DNA from: Camellia lanceoleosa | Taxonomy: Eukaryota > Streptophyta > Magnoliopsida > Ericales > Theaceae | NCBI GenBank assembly: GCA_025200525.1 | Contig: CM045761.1 | Location: 63,024,009-63,088,008, forward strand | Direction of reading: 5' to 3' | DNA length: 64,000 nucleotides | Part shown: piece by piece, positions 12,501-24,099 of the stretch | How positions within the stretch are numbered: the first letter of the stretch is position 1 | Layout of the letters: every line of letters begins with the position of its first letter | The notes under the pieces: model-generated | Seen by the model: only the letters and a program-made list of their open reading frames with translations | Told to the model about the DNA's origin: nothing | Database searches by the model: none | Made by a program: the position numbers and the translations under genes

Positions 12501-14332
12501 AATGAGGTTGGGCCCTTCTACAAAGTTGTAGAGGGGCTCATTTTAAGCACAAAAGCAGTAGGGGTCGGAGCCCCACCTCAACCAATAAATGTATAGAAAA
12601 GCATCATGAAAATGCACTAAAAGTTGCTTTTAAGTACTTAACCTAGTAGACTTGCACTTCCTTGATTCTTGACTCTGATTTGATGCTTCTCATCCTCTGA
12701 TATTCAACTCCTTGCTGCTGAAGTGATGGTAGGGATGGTGAGGCTAGGTGTTGATGAAGGAATGGCCTTGACACTTGAAGCTTTTTTGGAGTTTAAAGCT
12801 ATGAAAATGAGGGAATTTGGTTAAGTGTTCTTGAGACCAAAATTTCTAACCTTGAAGAAGGAGGGGGAGGGGCCTTCAAATAGGCAAGAAGATGGGGTGT
12901 AAAAGGGGAGGGAAAGCATCCAATCTTTCCCTCCTGAAATGTCCCCCGGATGAGGGAGACACTTTGAAAAGCACCGACAAATGAACAGCCGAAAGCGTGT
13001 CCTGCCGGCCAGAAGTTTGCCCAAGGTGGCCGGCCACCCACCCACCATGGCCGGCCACCCACCTCCTATGGCCGGCCAGCCACCTCAAAAAAATCAACTT
13101 CAAAATTTCTGGCCGACCACCATACAAGAGTGTCCTCCCATGTGTGTAGAATAAGGCCCCAGGGTCGGAATTTGGCAACACTGAACCAGGAGTCACAACA
13201 TAGAGCTTGAAGGAGAGGCCCAAAAATGAAAGGCACAATTTCTGCCGACCACCATACCAAAGTGTCCTCCTAGATGTGTGCAACAAGGTTCCAAGGCGAA
13301 ATTGGCAACATCAAGGTGAGTCACAACATAGAGCTTGAAGGAGAGGCCCAAAAATGAAACTCAAAGCCGTCGACCAAGAGTTGGTAGGGTCCTCCTGTGT
13401 CCCTCATCACGTATATGTAACTTTGGTTGGAAGAAAATACCCCAAGGTGTTCAACATTGGCCCTATGAGCAAAACGGGCCCGGAGGAGCGAAACCGTTAT
13501 CTCGATAATTGCTGGCCTCCCACCCCCAAAGGATCTTCCCGATGTTGAAACAGAGGTACCGCCAAGTTTGAACAAAAACTAATGAGAAATGAACGTCGGC
13601 CAAAACCGAGCAAATCGATCCCGAAAATGGGTCGGGTGCCTAAGTGGTATTCGCCAATAAGTGGGTATCCGCGACCCCAAAGGTCCTCTCGAATGACAAA
13701 ACAGAGGTTCCGCCAAAACCGGAGAAGATGGATGCGAAATGAATGCTCGACCAAAACCGCCAATTTGGGGTCTTAAACCCATGAGCACCGAAGTGGCATG
13801 CGGCCACGGCGGGCATCGGGGCCCTGTGGTTCTCGAATGTTAAACAGAGGTCTCCGCCAAAAACCGAGAAGGCCGATGCAAATGAATGCTCGGCCCAAAT
13901 CACGCAGCCGGTCCCGAAATGGGTCGCCGCACCTAAGTGGTGTTCGCCATGGCGGGCATCAGGCCCCTGTTCCTGAGCACTAAAACAGAGGTCTCCGCCA
14001 AAAACCGGAGAAGTCGGAGATGGTTGGGCGTCCCGAGCCGAGGCACACAATTTAACGGCCTCAAAACCGAACCGCCCCGAACGGGCAAAATGGCCTACGG
14101 CCATAAACGAAGTTTCACGGCCACCGGAGATAGTCTATAAGACCACTCCTTCCTGAAAGAAAACAGAGAAAACCAAGCCCGGTTCGCAAACCGAGACAAG
14201 GTAGAGAAAAGGGTTCGGAGTCCGGAGGCAGGCGACGCGACTCAAACTCTTGAGCAAGCACATGATGCAACATCACCGAGTACTCAACCGTGACGCTCGA
14301 GTCTTAAGGTCGGTCAAAAATGGGTGTCTACA
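9524..14332 (-). mobile_element. Ogre/Tat-like LTR shared by units A and B (~4.8 kb)
   Basis: On the minus strand it starts with TGTAGACACCCATTTTTG at 14332 and ends just before the primer-binding-like site at 9523. It aligns along its length with the LTR at 29355-34267 and with the solo LTR at 43093-48554. Over about 11840-12330 the match to 31760-32255 is nearly perfect (about three differences seen in ~480 bp). A purine tract immediately to the right marks it as the 3' LTR of unit B; the primer-binding site immediately to the left marks it as the 5' LTR of unit A. The left end lacks the clear TCTACA terminus seen in the solo LTR, so the left boundary is approximate. Confidence 0.85.
10970..11700. 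repeat. LTR minisatellite (unit A/B shared LTR)
   Basis: Degenerate tandem units built on 'aaaccgaggcgatgatgaaa' followed by longer units with 'gggcttacgccaacatgaga'. The same array is cleaner in the other LTRs (30800-31620 and 45480-46770). Many units here have lost a few bases compared with 30800-31620. Confidence 0.8.
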
Positions 14333-14343
14333 GCTGCCCTCTT
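14333..14343 (-). promoter_or_regulatory. Polypurine tract of unit B
   Basis: The minus strand reads AAGAGGGCAGC directly before the LTR start TGTAGACACCC. This is the position and composition expected for the plus-strand primer of an LTR retrotransposon. The equivalent place next to the LTR end at 34267 is not purine-rich, which fits 34267 being the outer edge of the element. Confidence 0.65.
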
Positions 14344-15180
14344 GATGTAACTCTAAGTCAAGAAGTGACGGAGGAATGTCAAAGCCCGTGAGACTACCCA
14401 TTTTTGACAAGGTCAAGACTTAGACAAACACGAGATAAACAGAGATATGTGCCCGCAGGCAGGGGCCAAATGCAAAGTGATAGGCGCGAAGCCAGATGAT
14501 CATGCAAATGCAAAGAAGTCAGATGAAGGTATTGACAAATAGATGCAACAGCTTTTAAGCAAGGATGCAAAGCAAACAACTACATTTCATACAGCTTAGG
14601 AATGCGAGAATCATTCAATCCTCGCTGCCTCACACGGAGAAGATACGAGCACCGCCGATTCGCCTAGTCGCACCAAATTTCAAATGAACCGCATATACAA
14701 TATCGCGGCTAAAAATAGAGAAATGAAACAAGAACAATATGCCGACAACATATATTCTATGTGATTCCTATGATTCCAAAAGTTCGACACACACAAGTCG
14801 GGCGAACTAATGCAACGTAACGCGAGGAAAGGTAATGCGCGATAACGACGCTATGCACGTAAAGTGCGGTATATCAAGAAATCATGCATGATAATGCAAA
14901 ACAATCACGAATGCTAATTAGGAGCCGATAATGACAAATGAGCACAAATCAGATGCCCGTTGTTGCACAATAACGAAGCCGAAAATGCGATTCCGCTGAC
15001 AAGAATCTGATCGCGCCTCTCGATGACATTCCGGAGGTCACAACATGATTTAAAATGGATACACCCGATTTCGATGAATAATGATGAGACACATGTCAAT
15101 AATTGCTATGAAAGTTTCTGAGCACCAAGGCTGTAGTGTATTTTTCTTCAACTTTTCGTCCCGGAGCTCCGATTTTCTCA
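14344..15180. other. 3' untranslated region of unit B, no gene seen
   Basis: Between the polypurine tract and the antisense block. No ORF, repeat or RNA gene recognised. Composition is mixed and similar to the rest of the element. Confidence 0.5.
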
Positions 15181-15339
15181 AAATTTGCAGAGAGGTAGGG
15201 AGGAGGGGGAAGGTGGTCGGCCAGCCCTTTGCCCTAGGGGGAGGCCATCGGCCAGGCCAAAAGTAGAGGGGCCACCAAAGTTAGGTGGTCGGGTCACGCC
15301 ACCGCCTAAAAAGGGGGCAAATGGTCATTTTGGCATTTT

Positions 15340-15349
15340 CTATATATAT
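15340..15349 (+). promoter_or_regulatory. TATA-like box of the antisense unit
   Basis: CTATATATAT followed about 30 bp later by a C/T-rich leader ('cacaccc...cttcctcttgctctct'), on the strand opposite to the retrotransposon genes. The layout resembles a plant core promoter and 5' leader. It would drive a transcript toward the plus-strand ORFs at 17.3-19.2 kb. Confidence 0.4.
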
Positions 15350-15574
15350 GCACCTCCATTGCTCCAAATCACACCCAAAGTTGCAAAACTTCTTCCTCTT
15401 GCTCTCTAGGCCACTTTCTCTCTCAGATTCAAGATTTTATACGCTGCCCCTCCCCACGCTAGTTGTTTTCGCTAAATCTTTCAGATTTAAGCACTTTGAA
15501 GCTTACTAAATTTCGACTTTTGGGGCTTCTTCTCATTTTCACTACTTGAGGTAATTTTGTTTCAATATTTGGAA

Positions 15575-15670
15575 AATTTTCCTGGGTTGACTTTTGTTGA
15601 CTTTTTTCATTTCCGAGAGTTGACTTTTGTTGACTTTTTTCCAATTTTGGCCCATTTTGCTCATTTTTGC
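15575..15670. repeat. Short direct repeat 'ttgacttttgttgactttttt'-type
   Basis: Two copies of TTGACTTTTGTTGACTTTTT about 36 bp apart, near 15585 and 15620. TTGAC is the core of the W-box bound by WRKY factors, so four or more such cores lie together; whether that matters for the antisense unit is only a guess. Confidence 0.5.
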
Positions 15671-16059
15671 TCCTCTTGCAGATTTCTGAATGGCGTGTCA
15701 TTTTCCTCACGACGGAGGTTTTCCTGTGCCGAGATGATTTTGACTTTATGGTATTCACGGGTTCGCCTTTCTTTCCCGGACGATATGTTCCTACGGCTCA
15801 TAGGCTCATGAGCCACTTTCCGCCATTTTACCGATTTTAACGATCGAAAGCACCCGGATCTTCTTACGAGAGCCGAGCAAAGACTCTCCTATGATGCAGA
15901 GGTATTTTATTATCCGCATCTTTCGCATTCTCAGACTTTGCCATGCTTAGACACACGCTTTAGCTTATGACACAAGATTTGTATTTTGAGCATGTGACTT
16001 AGCCGCTTGAATTTCATGAACACTTGGCGATTGAATAATTAGAACGACAAAGGCACCTT

Positions 16060-16890
16060 AGTTAGAAATTGAACACACAAATTCTAAACTTGAAGCAATC
16101 AACACACATCCTGCATTTGAAGTGAACACACAATTTAATCGACGCTGAGTAGAACACACAGCCCCAATTTGAAGCGAACACACGCCCAATCGATGTTGAG
16201 TAGAACACGCATTCCCAAACTTGAAGCTTAACACACGCTTCCATCGATGTTGAGTAGAACACGCAGCCCCAAACTTGAAGTTTAACACACGCCCCATCGA
16301 CGCTGAGTAGAACACACGGCCCCAAACTTAAAGCTTAACACACGTTTCAATCGATGTTGAGTAGAACACACGGTCCCAAACTTAAAGCTAACACACAATT
16401 TAATCGATGTTGAGTAGAACACACAAATTCCGATTCAAGCAAACGACAAATTAATCGATGTTGAGTAGAACACACGTCCCAAACTTAAAGCGAACACACA
16501 AATTTAATCGATGTTGAGTAGAACACATTCCGATTGAAGCAAACGCACACCATCGATGTTGAGTAGAACACACGGTCCCAAACTTAAAGCGAACACACAT
16601 TTAATCGATGTTGAGTAGAACACACACCCGATTCAAGCAAACGACAACCCAATCGATGTTGAGTAGAACACACGGTCCCAATTCAAGCAAACGACAAATT
16701 AATCGATGTTGAGTAGAACACACGTCCCAAACTTGAAGCTTAACACACAAAATCGATGTTGAGTAGAACACGCAATTCCCCAAACTTGAAGCGAACACAC
16801 ACTTAATCGACGCTGAGTAGAACACACGGTCCCAAACTTAAAGCTTAACACACAAATTTAATCGATGTTGAGTAGAACACATTCCCCAAA
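16060..16890. repeat. ~51-bp tandem repeat array, about 15 copies, in the 3' region of unit B
   Basis: The core 'cgatgttgagtagaacacac' (or 'cgacgctgagtagaac') recurs at roughly 16141, 16191, 16245, 16297, 16351, 16402, 16454, 16507, 16552, 16605, 16651, 16702, 16752, 16806 and 16861. Spacing averages about 51 bp. Between cores come 'cccaaacttaaagc' or 'ccgattcaagcaaac' variants. Tandem repeats between pol and the 3' LTR are known in Ogre elements (for example the PisTR-A satellite of pea), so position as well as structure fits that group. Confidence 0.92.
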
Positions 16891-17299
16891 CTCGATGTAA
16901 TCAAACTTTGAACACGCAAATTTCAAATACCAAATTTATCAACACGCAGCTGCTTTCACTTCATTTGCACACGTACCATTTTCGCTTTTATTTGCACACT
17001 TTCATTTTCACTTCATTTGCTAATCCATGCATTGATTCTAAATGCGTGTTCGTTTCTGACAAAGGAGAGGATATGGCCCGCCGCAAGGGAATGGTATTTT
17101 GAGCTTCCTAAGTCCGGGATTGGTCGATCTTGCAGATTTGGGCCATTCTCAGAGGGTTATCTCTGCCTCATTAGTAGGACCCTATTTGCGCTTTTAGCAG
17201 AGAGGTGGTGGACACTACCAATTCCTTCCATTTTTTCTCATGACGGGACATGACCATGACCTCACTGGATTTCGCTATGCTCACCTACTAGACTTAGGC

Positions 17300-18180
17300 T
17301 AGAGGCCCATTCCCTATGACGAGGATATGGGTGAGTGGCAGTCGCTGGATGCATTTGTTGGGGACACACCACCAGAGACAGAGGTTCGGGAGAGTCCGAT
17401 ACTCCCGGTTTGCTTCCTATTTCCGGGCCACAGATGGAGCCCGAGACTCCCGAGGAGGCGAGCAAGACGCCTGGTTTTCTATGTACCTCCTGGTACCACC
17501 TTGTTCACGACAGAGGGAACCCGTAGGGTTGTACTTATCGAGCCTAGTGGACCTCTCACAGTGAGCCAAGATGATTGGGCTACTGCCGGCTACCCTTTAT
17601 CGCTACATGAGCGCAGCTCTCGCACACGAGGGGACTCCACTTGGCTACTGGAGAGCCCGGGAGGTACATTCCGGCCCTCTTGATTTACATTTTGCTCCTC
17701 ATTATTTGTTCATCGCACACGACGGCAGACTTTGCATTCTCAGATTCTCGCCTTTTAGCACTTTGTACTCACACTCGCATTGCCTTTTCTCACTGTGGGT
17801 GTATGTGTACTTCCCACATTGGCTCGAGATGGAGGTGGTGGGACCTCCTATGACTCCATTTTCTTTGATGTTTGAGGGCGAGCATCCGCGAGGCCTCGAG
17901 AGACTCTTCCTCTCTCGCGACGATACTTTTGATACTGCTCGAGCGACAGAGGTATTGCTTGAACTCTCGCCTTTTATTTTTATCTTTGATCCGCTCAGAT
18001 ATCCGATTGACCGATTTGTATATCGGTTATCCACAGATCACCCGGCCTTTGGGCGCTTTCGGTGATTTAACTCGAGACTCAGACTCGAGCGCCGAGTTGT
18101 TGTCAGATAGATTCCTCGCCGAGGGACCAGCAGGTTTGGTTCTCGGGGAACGCCAAATACGATATGGGGGGCGATTCTCG
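17300..18180 (+). pseudogene. Antisense ORF of unit B, N-terminal part (decayed, unknown)
   Basis: Overlapping plus-strand frames at 17327-17683 and 17571-18065 and on to about 18180, opposite in direction to gag-pol. The translation is Pro/Arg/Leu-rich with segments such as 'LFTTEGTRRVVLIEPSGPL' and 'PLRYPIDRF'. The frame changes at about 17600. I do not recognise a domain. Antisense ORFs between pol and the 3' LTR are described for several Tat-lineage elements, and this one sits exactly there. It could be a diverged PMD-type protein, as in the element at 34-39 kb, but no PMD signature is visible. Function unassigned. Confidence 0.4.
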
Positions 18181-18424
18181 TGACACTCCGCCAGGCCTCC
18201 GCACACCATGCGGATCGCCGATAGATTATCCTCGAGGAGGTCGAGCAAAGATATGCAGGCGTTGATGCTTTGTTGCATCATATCGATGGAACTACGCCAC
18301 CTACCGCCAAGATATATTTGATGCCCCGCTGACGGAGTGCGGGTCTCCATGACCTCATCGGTGCACCGTTTCGAGTCGCCCATGCTACGATATTCCTTCT
18401 TCTAGCGGTCGGGCAGATCCAGAG

Positions 18425-19260
18425 GTGGGGCCGATCCCTCCAATCCTCCGCCTCTTGATCATCCAGGTGGCCGACATGCCGACCGAAAGGACGAACCGGG
18501 CGATTTGGGACGCCTTACCAGATTCCGATAGAGCCTCCTCGCCGATCACAGATATGTTAGAGACCCCGACCCTTCAGATGTTTTTTCACCTTTTGATTGA
18601 TCAATGATATTTGAACATTGATTCATATCGATAATTTTGCATTTGTATTTGCACTCCTCGTTGAATATACGGACGAAGCCGCCGATGCCGCCTCATTCGA
18701 GGGCATGATCTACGGAGGGAGACGCAGATGAGCATCGTGGTGTGGAGGTATCGGCCCATTTTCCCTCAGACTAGCATGTTTCGATGATACTCCTTTTAGA
18801 CCTCTGCTATATTGATAGACTGTAGAGCACATCCGACACACACCCTTTTCACATTCTCGTGATTTACCTCGCTTTCATTCTTGAACCGATGTATTGCACT
18901 TTGCATCTTCGGATGCCCTCAGATATGCTTCATCACGCCAAAGCACCGGGCCCTCGCAGAGAGGTCGAGGTGCTAGACCTACCCGAGTCTGAGGATCGGA
19001 GGAGCTGGGCCATCCGTGTCTCATCGAGGAGCCGGGCGGAGGAGGGTCGCTCTCAGACGCAGGCACCCATTGTTGAGGATGACGAGGAGGAGGTCGCAGA
19101 CATATCGAGACATCTCTGGAGAGGAGGCCCCGGTCTTGGTTCCGAGAGCGAGATGAGCTCGAGGGGATCCGGAGGATGACAGCCCGATCCAGATGGTGAT
19201 GATGTAGAGACTATCCCGAGAAAAGGATGAGGGCCTCCCTTCGCCTCCCGAGGGCACTGA
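18425..19260 (+). pseudogene. Antisense ORF of unit B, C-terminal part (decayed, acidic tail)
   Basis: Plus-strand frames at 18425-18607 and 18859-19179. The latter ends in a Ser/Arg-rich stretch followed by an acidic cluster ('VEDDEEEVADIS'), typical of a disordered tail. It is followed at 19260-19420 by T-rich sequence with 'ctttattgttgtaaaacatg', which looks like a 3' end region of a plus-strand transcript. Together with 17300-18180 this probably represents one gene in ruins. No family recognised. Confidence 0.35.
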
Positions 19261-19479
19261 TGTTATTTCCTGCTTTATTCTACCTTTTAGCTAGTAGTCT
19301 GTAGCACTTTGCACATTTGTTAGGCAGTTTTATTTTCTGTAAAACTTGTACCTTTATTGTTGTAAAACATGATGAAATGAAACAGCTTTTGAAAAGATGT
19401 TGTATTTGAAATTCTCAGCATCGCATCGCATTATTTTGCACAAAATGGAATTGAATGGAAATGTGCCTCATGTATTTAC

Positions 19480-19720
19480 CGGGTTAGGTAGGGAACCAAC
19501 GCAACAAAGCAAAACAGAACGACTCACTAAGAAATAAAACAGAGTCTTAGCGAGTTTACAACTCGATAAACAAAGTACAATAATGTTAACGACTCAATAG
19601 ACAAGACTTAACAAAATTGTGTTAATCAAAAAGTAACAACTCAAAACGCAAAACGCGACAGCTCGACAAAACTTACAACTCAATAAACAAAAACAACAAC
19701 TCGATAAGCAAAAACATAAC
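19480..19720. repeat. Low-complexity 'acaactcgataaacaaa' repeats
   Basis: Five or so degenerate copies of ACAACTCRATAAACAAA at irregular spacing. Lies in the 3' region of unit B between the antisense ORF and integrase. Confidence 0.6.
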
Positions 19721-20560
19721 ACGATGTACTTCGGTTGGACTATCCGGATAATGGAGTGTATCCAAAATTGATAGGCTCGATGCCTTCTACCGGGGCAACC
19801 AGTTGCTTGAAGTCCACTCTCGCCAGGTAATGTTTCCCACCAAGCTCACTTGTATTTGCTTACATCACTCGACCCTGCTCGACTTTTCTCATAAAACCCT
19901 TATCTTACTTTTCTCTCGTCGCACATCTCTCTATTCTTTATTCTCTCATTTTTCCATCCCTCCCGAGATATGGTTGTGGAGAAGTTGCAAGTTGTGGACT
20001 CTTGCCTGCCTATTCGACCCTTGACTACTTCTTTCTAAGCGCTTAGCTAATGCTCGATGAGAGCCGGTGGTTCGAATAGATCGCATAACTTGTCGGCAGA
20101 TCGCGTCGCATGTTCGAGATCTGGGATCCGTCTGAGCAGCTTGACTCATTGTATATTTTATTTCTCATTCCATACTTCGCGCCCGTTCAGTCATGCAAGT
20201 TGGGCCTAAGTTGGCATCTGAAGGTCCGACTAGCTCTGGGAGGGGGCGCAGGGACACCTGACTAGACTATGCCCCAGATTTATTGCTTTATTAGTACTTT
20301 CAAGTTTTCTTTATGAATGTAATAAAAAAAGCAACTTCAATTGTATGCAAGAGCAGAAGAACTCTGTTTCGAAATCAATGAAATTGAAGGTTGTGGTACT
20401 GAAAATTCTCCGCTTTTGGTCCAAAAATGGTCTTAGTTGTGAAAAGATTAATTTGAACAAAGTCAACTTTTATTAAAACTTTTCAAAACTATTTTCGATA
20501 TGGATCGGAACTGGACACGCCTGAATCTGTCACCGAGATGCACAACCCCGAATCCTAGCA
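19721..20560. other. Rest of the 3' region of unit B, nothing recognised
   Basis: No ORF of interest on either strand, no RNA gene and no repeat that I can define. Confidence 0.4.
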
Positions 20561-20690
20561 ACTGGAAAGTTGCCCCTAGTTTGAAAAGGTGCTTCGGCAA
20601 AGTGTGGCAACGGAAAGTTGCCCCTAGTCTGGATGATGCCTCCACACTCCTTTAGCGGAAAGTTGCCCCTAGTTTGAATAACCTTCTTAG
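20560..20690. repeat. Three copies of 'ggaaagttgcccctagt', ~47-bp period
   Basis: Copies at about 20563, 20610 and 20658, just downstream of the integrase coding end on the element's strand. No role is evident. Confidence 0.8.
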
Positions 20691-20964
20691 GAGATCACAG
20701 TAAATGCTGATGAATAAAGATAACTGAGACGATCGAAAATGGACAAAGTTGATCGGGGAAAAGATTGTGACTGAACTTCAAGGTGAAGCTGCCTACGTAT
20801 CCCAAAGATGGGAATCAAGTCTTACGTAGTTCAGGGTCAGGTTCGCTCGAGTGTTTTTGCTCTCCTTTTGCGCTCTAACTTTTGCCAAGGCCGCCCTTTG
20901 CGGGTTTTCAACCTTGCGAGCTCAGTTTTTATAATTTTCAAATTTTCTATGCTCTGAGTTTTGC

Positions 20965-22020
20965 CTAGGTCGCCCTTTCGGGTTTTCGGCCTAGCGAGCC
21001 TCTCAAGGGTAGTATTTCTTCAACTTGTCCATATTGATCGGTTGGGAAAACTCCAAGCCATCTAGATCCATCAGAACCACAGCTCACACGGATTGACTTG
21101 ATGATGTAGGGACCGGTCAATTGGAGTGCGAACTTGCTGGAGTCGTGGATGGGAGCTCGGTTGTCCTTGAGCACCAAATCTCCTTCTTTCAAGTTCCTGG
21201 ACTTAACCTTCTTGTTGAAAGCCCGGGCGATTCTGCGTTGATAACCCTGAACGTGATACAGTGCTTTCAATCTCCTTTCATCAAAAAGCATGAGTTCTTC
21301 AAATCTATTCTGCTGCCAATCTGCTTCGGCTATCTGGCACTCGGCCAATACTCTCAATGACGGAACCTCAATCTCGATAGGTAGAACGGCCTCCATCCCG
21401 TAGACTAATGAGTACGGAGTCGCCCCAGTAGAAGTTCTGATCGAAGTCCTGTAGCCCCACAGAGCAAACGGCAACTTATCCGGCCAGTCCCTGTAGGTTT
21501 CCACCATCTTCTGTAATATGCGCTTGATATTCTTGTTGGCGGCCTCAACTGCTCCGTTGGTTTGCGGCCGGTAAGTAGACGACTTATGAAAAGCCACGTT
21601 GTATTTCTCCAACAAGTCAATCACCTCCTTCTTGAAGTGGGAACCATTGTCTGAGACTATTTCATTCGGGACTCCGTAGCGACAGATGATGTTGTTCCTG
21701 ATGAATTTTGCAACGTGTGAAGCTTTCAACCTTTGCATAAGATTGGGCCTCAACCCACTTTGTGAAGTAATCTATCGCTACGAGGATAAACTCATGCCCA
21801 TTTGACCCTTCGATTGTGACGGCTCCGATCACATCAATTCCCAGACGAAAAAAGGCCATGGCGAAGTCATGTTATGCAGCTTTGGCGGAATGTTCATGCG
21901 ATTTGCAAGAATCTGACATTTGTGGCATCGCCTGACGAAACCGATACAATCCTCCTCCATGGTGGACCAATAATAACCTTGTCTAAGGATCTTTCTAGCC
22001 AACATCACCCCATTCATATG
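20965..22020 (-). pseudogene. Integrase of unit B (two frame changes)
   Basis: Retroviral-type integrase, which joins element cDNA to host DNA. Reading leftward: an HHCC zinc-binding part (22017-21829) with 'CHKC' and a Gly-Tyr-Tyr-Trp context; the first catalytic Asp in 'GIDVIG' near 21840; 'AIDYFTKWVEA' near 21770; then a 262-codon open frame (21753-20965) with 'VSDNGSHF' carrying the second Asp and 'TNGAVEAANK' carrying the catalytic Glu about 35 residues later. A C-terminal 'LKEGDLVLK' block follows. No chromodomain is seen, as expected for the Tat lineage. The frame changes near 21840 and 21740, so the enzyme is not made in one piece. Confidence 0.9.
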
Positions 22021-22258
22021 TGCACCGCATTCACCCGTGGATGGCTTCCATCGACGTTTGGACTCTTGACATCAACACACGGTTTATGCATTCCCGGATG
22101 ACCTCTTCTACTGATTTACCCATGAGATGATGGCGGGTGACATTCTTCGATTGCCCTCTTGTCTTTGGCATTTACCTGGCGGGTATGTTTACATTTCCAA
22201 AAGTTCGGATGTCGTAATACCGGGGTGTTCGTCACGAACTTCATCTATGGCAATCGAC

Positions 22259-22760
22259 TCATAGGCGGTCGAATTTACAGTCGATAATGGGCGCATTCGG
22301 ACTCCGTGGGATGTCTATCATGGATGATAGAGTTGCTAAAGCGTCTGCGAACTTGTTGTTCTCTCTTAGTAGATGAGTAAAACTTAACTTTTCAAACCGA
22401 GGAATCGGCAAATCCAAGGTTTGGTGATACATCATCATATTTTCTTCTTTTACTTTCCGGTCTCCTTTAGCTTGAGACACAACAAGATTCGAATCTCGAT
22501 GGCGTCGGTAGTCTTGCCCTAATTCATTGGTCGCTTCCATACCAGCAATGCACGCCGTGATACGCCGTTATTTGAGACTTTGAAGCGGAGTTTGAAGGCT
22601 AGAGGATCTGAGGAATTGTCGGGTGCTATCGGCAACACTCCTATCCCATACCCATGTTGATTTGGCCTCCGTCAAAGTACATTGTCCAACTTTCCTCGTC
22701 GATATGCGAATTGCTTCATCCGGGAATAGGTACTCAAGCGCTTCATCCCTCAACGGATGG
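22259..22760 (-). pseudogene. RNase H of unit B (frameshifted)
   Basis: The C-terminal half is open (22540-22259), with 'DSNLVVSQAKGD' containing a conserved Asp and 'NNKFADALATL' containing the late conserved Asp of gypsy RNase H. The N-terminal half (22760-22550) has lost its frame. The domain removes the RNA template during cDNA synthesis. It follows RT and precedes integrase, the Ty3/gypsy order. Confidence 0.8.
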
Positions 22761-23299
22761 TCGGCAAGGAATTACGCTCTTTGCTCGCCCTTCTTGACTT
22801 CGCGTCACATATGTAAGATCAAATTCGGAAACAAAGACAACCAACGAGCTAGCCTACGTAAGCTGGTTTCTCGAAAAAGGTATTTGATGGGATCAAGTCA
22901 TGAAACCGGCATTACAGTGAGCTAACAGTAGTGCCGACTTCACGGTAGCCCATACGAGCTAAGCAAGCCTTTTCGGTGGCGTATAGGGTTTCATACTCTA
23001 GCATTTTCTTGCTCAAATAATAGATGGCTTTCTCCGCCTATCTTGATTCTTGTGCAAGCATGCATCCCATTGTGGTCTCCGTCAGCAGCGGTACAAAATC
23101 AACGGTTTCCACGATTACGGTGGTGATAAAGCGTGGGTTCGTAGATATTCTTTAATCTGTTCAAAGCCTTGACTTAGCGGCGTCCCATTGGAATTTCTTG
23201 CCTTTCTTGAAGACCAAAAAGTGGTTCACAAGTCAAGGTTAGTTTTGAAATAAACCGTCTTATGAATTGCACTTTACCGAAAGCCCGCACCTCTTTTAG

Positions 23300-24095
23300 G
23301 TCTTTGGTGGTGGCATTTCTAAGATGGCCTTGATTTTGGAAGGGTCGACCTCGATGCCTTTATTATGTCGAAACCCGACATTTTTCCATTGTAACACCAA
23401 GCGTACATTTACGAGGGTTTAACGCTTTGAATTCCCTGATCCTTTGGAAAAACTTGCGCAAGGCGGTGTAGTGGCCCTCTCTTTCTTTGGACTTGACAAT
23501 CATGTCGTCCACGTACACCTCTACCTCTTTGTGGATCATATCATGTAGTATTGTGGTCGCGGCCCGTTGATAAGTAGCCCCAGCATTCTTCAACCCAAAC
23601 GGCATGACCCGATAGCAGTATGTTCCCCACGGGGTGGTGAATCGATCTTCTCTCGTCTCTGGTGCCATCACGATCTGGTTATAGCCGAAGCCATCCATGA
23701 GCGAGGCGTGCATGCCTCGTAGAGTCCACTAGCTCATCAATGTGTGGCAAGGGAAAGTCGTCCTTCGGACTGGCTCTGTTTAAATCCCTGAAGTCTACGC
23801 ACACCCGGATCTTGCCATCTTTCTTCGGCACCGGCACTATGTTGGCCAACCAAGTGGGATATTCTGATACTAGCAGGAAGCCTGCGTCAATTTTCTTAGT
23901 GACCTCTTCTTTAATCTTGATAGCCCAATCCGGGCGGATCATACGAGCTTCGCTAATAGGTCGGGCCTCGGGGTCAAGGGGATCCGATCTTTGTACAATC
24001 TCGGGATCGATTCGGGCATGTCTTCGTGGGACCGCGAAAACATCTTTGAAATCTTTTAATAAAGCGACTAAGCGCTCACGTTCCTCCGAAGACAA
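23300..24095 (-). pseudogene. Reverse transcriptase of unit B
   Basis: Copies element RNA into DNA. The open stretch 24095-23679 carries 'VPVPKKDGKIRVCVDFRDLN' and 'DFPLPHIDELVD', both classic gypsy RT blocks. The stretch 23713-23363 carries 'YCYRVMPFGLKNAGATYQRA' and the catalytic box YVDDM at 23501-23515, then 'IVKSK'. One frame change near 23700 separates the two halves, and the tail toward RNase H is also broken. All core residues visible are intact, so loss of function is by frameshift only. Copy A has lost the YVDD box. Confidence 0.93.
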
Positions 24096-24099
24096 CGTG

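Noticed and set aside
16060..16890. Regular repeats with variable spacers that superficially resemble a CRISPR array
   Set aside because: Spacers are short variants of one another, the repeats vary, and the setting is a plant retrotransposon. It is a tandem minisatellite.
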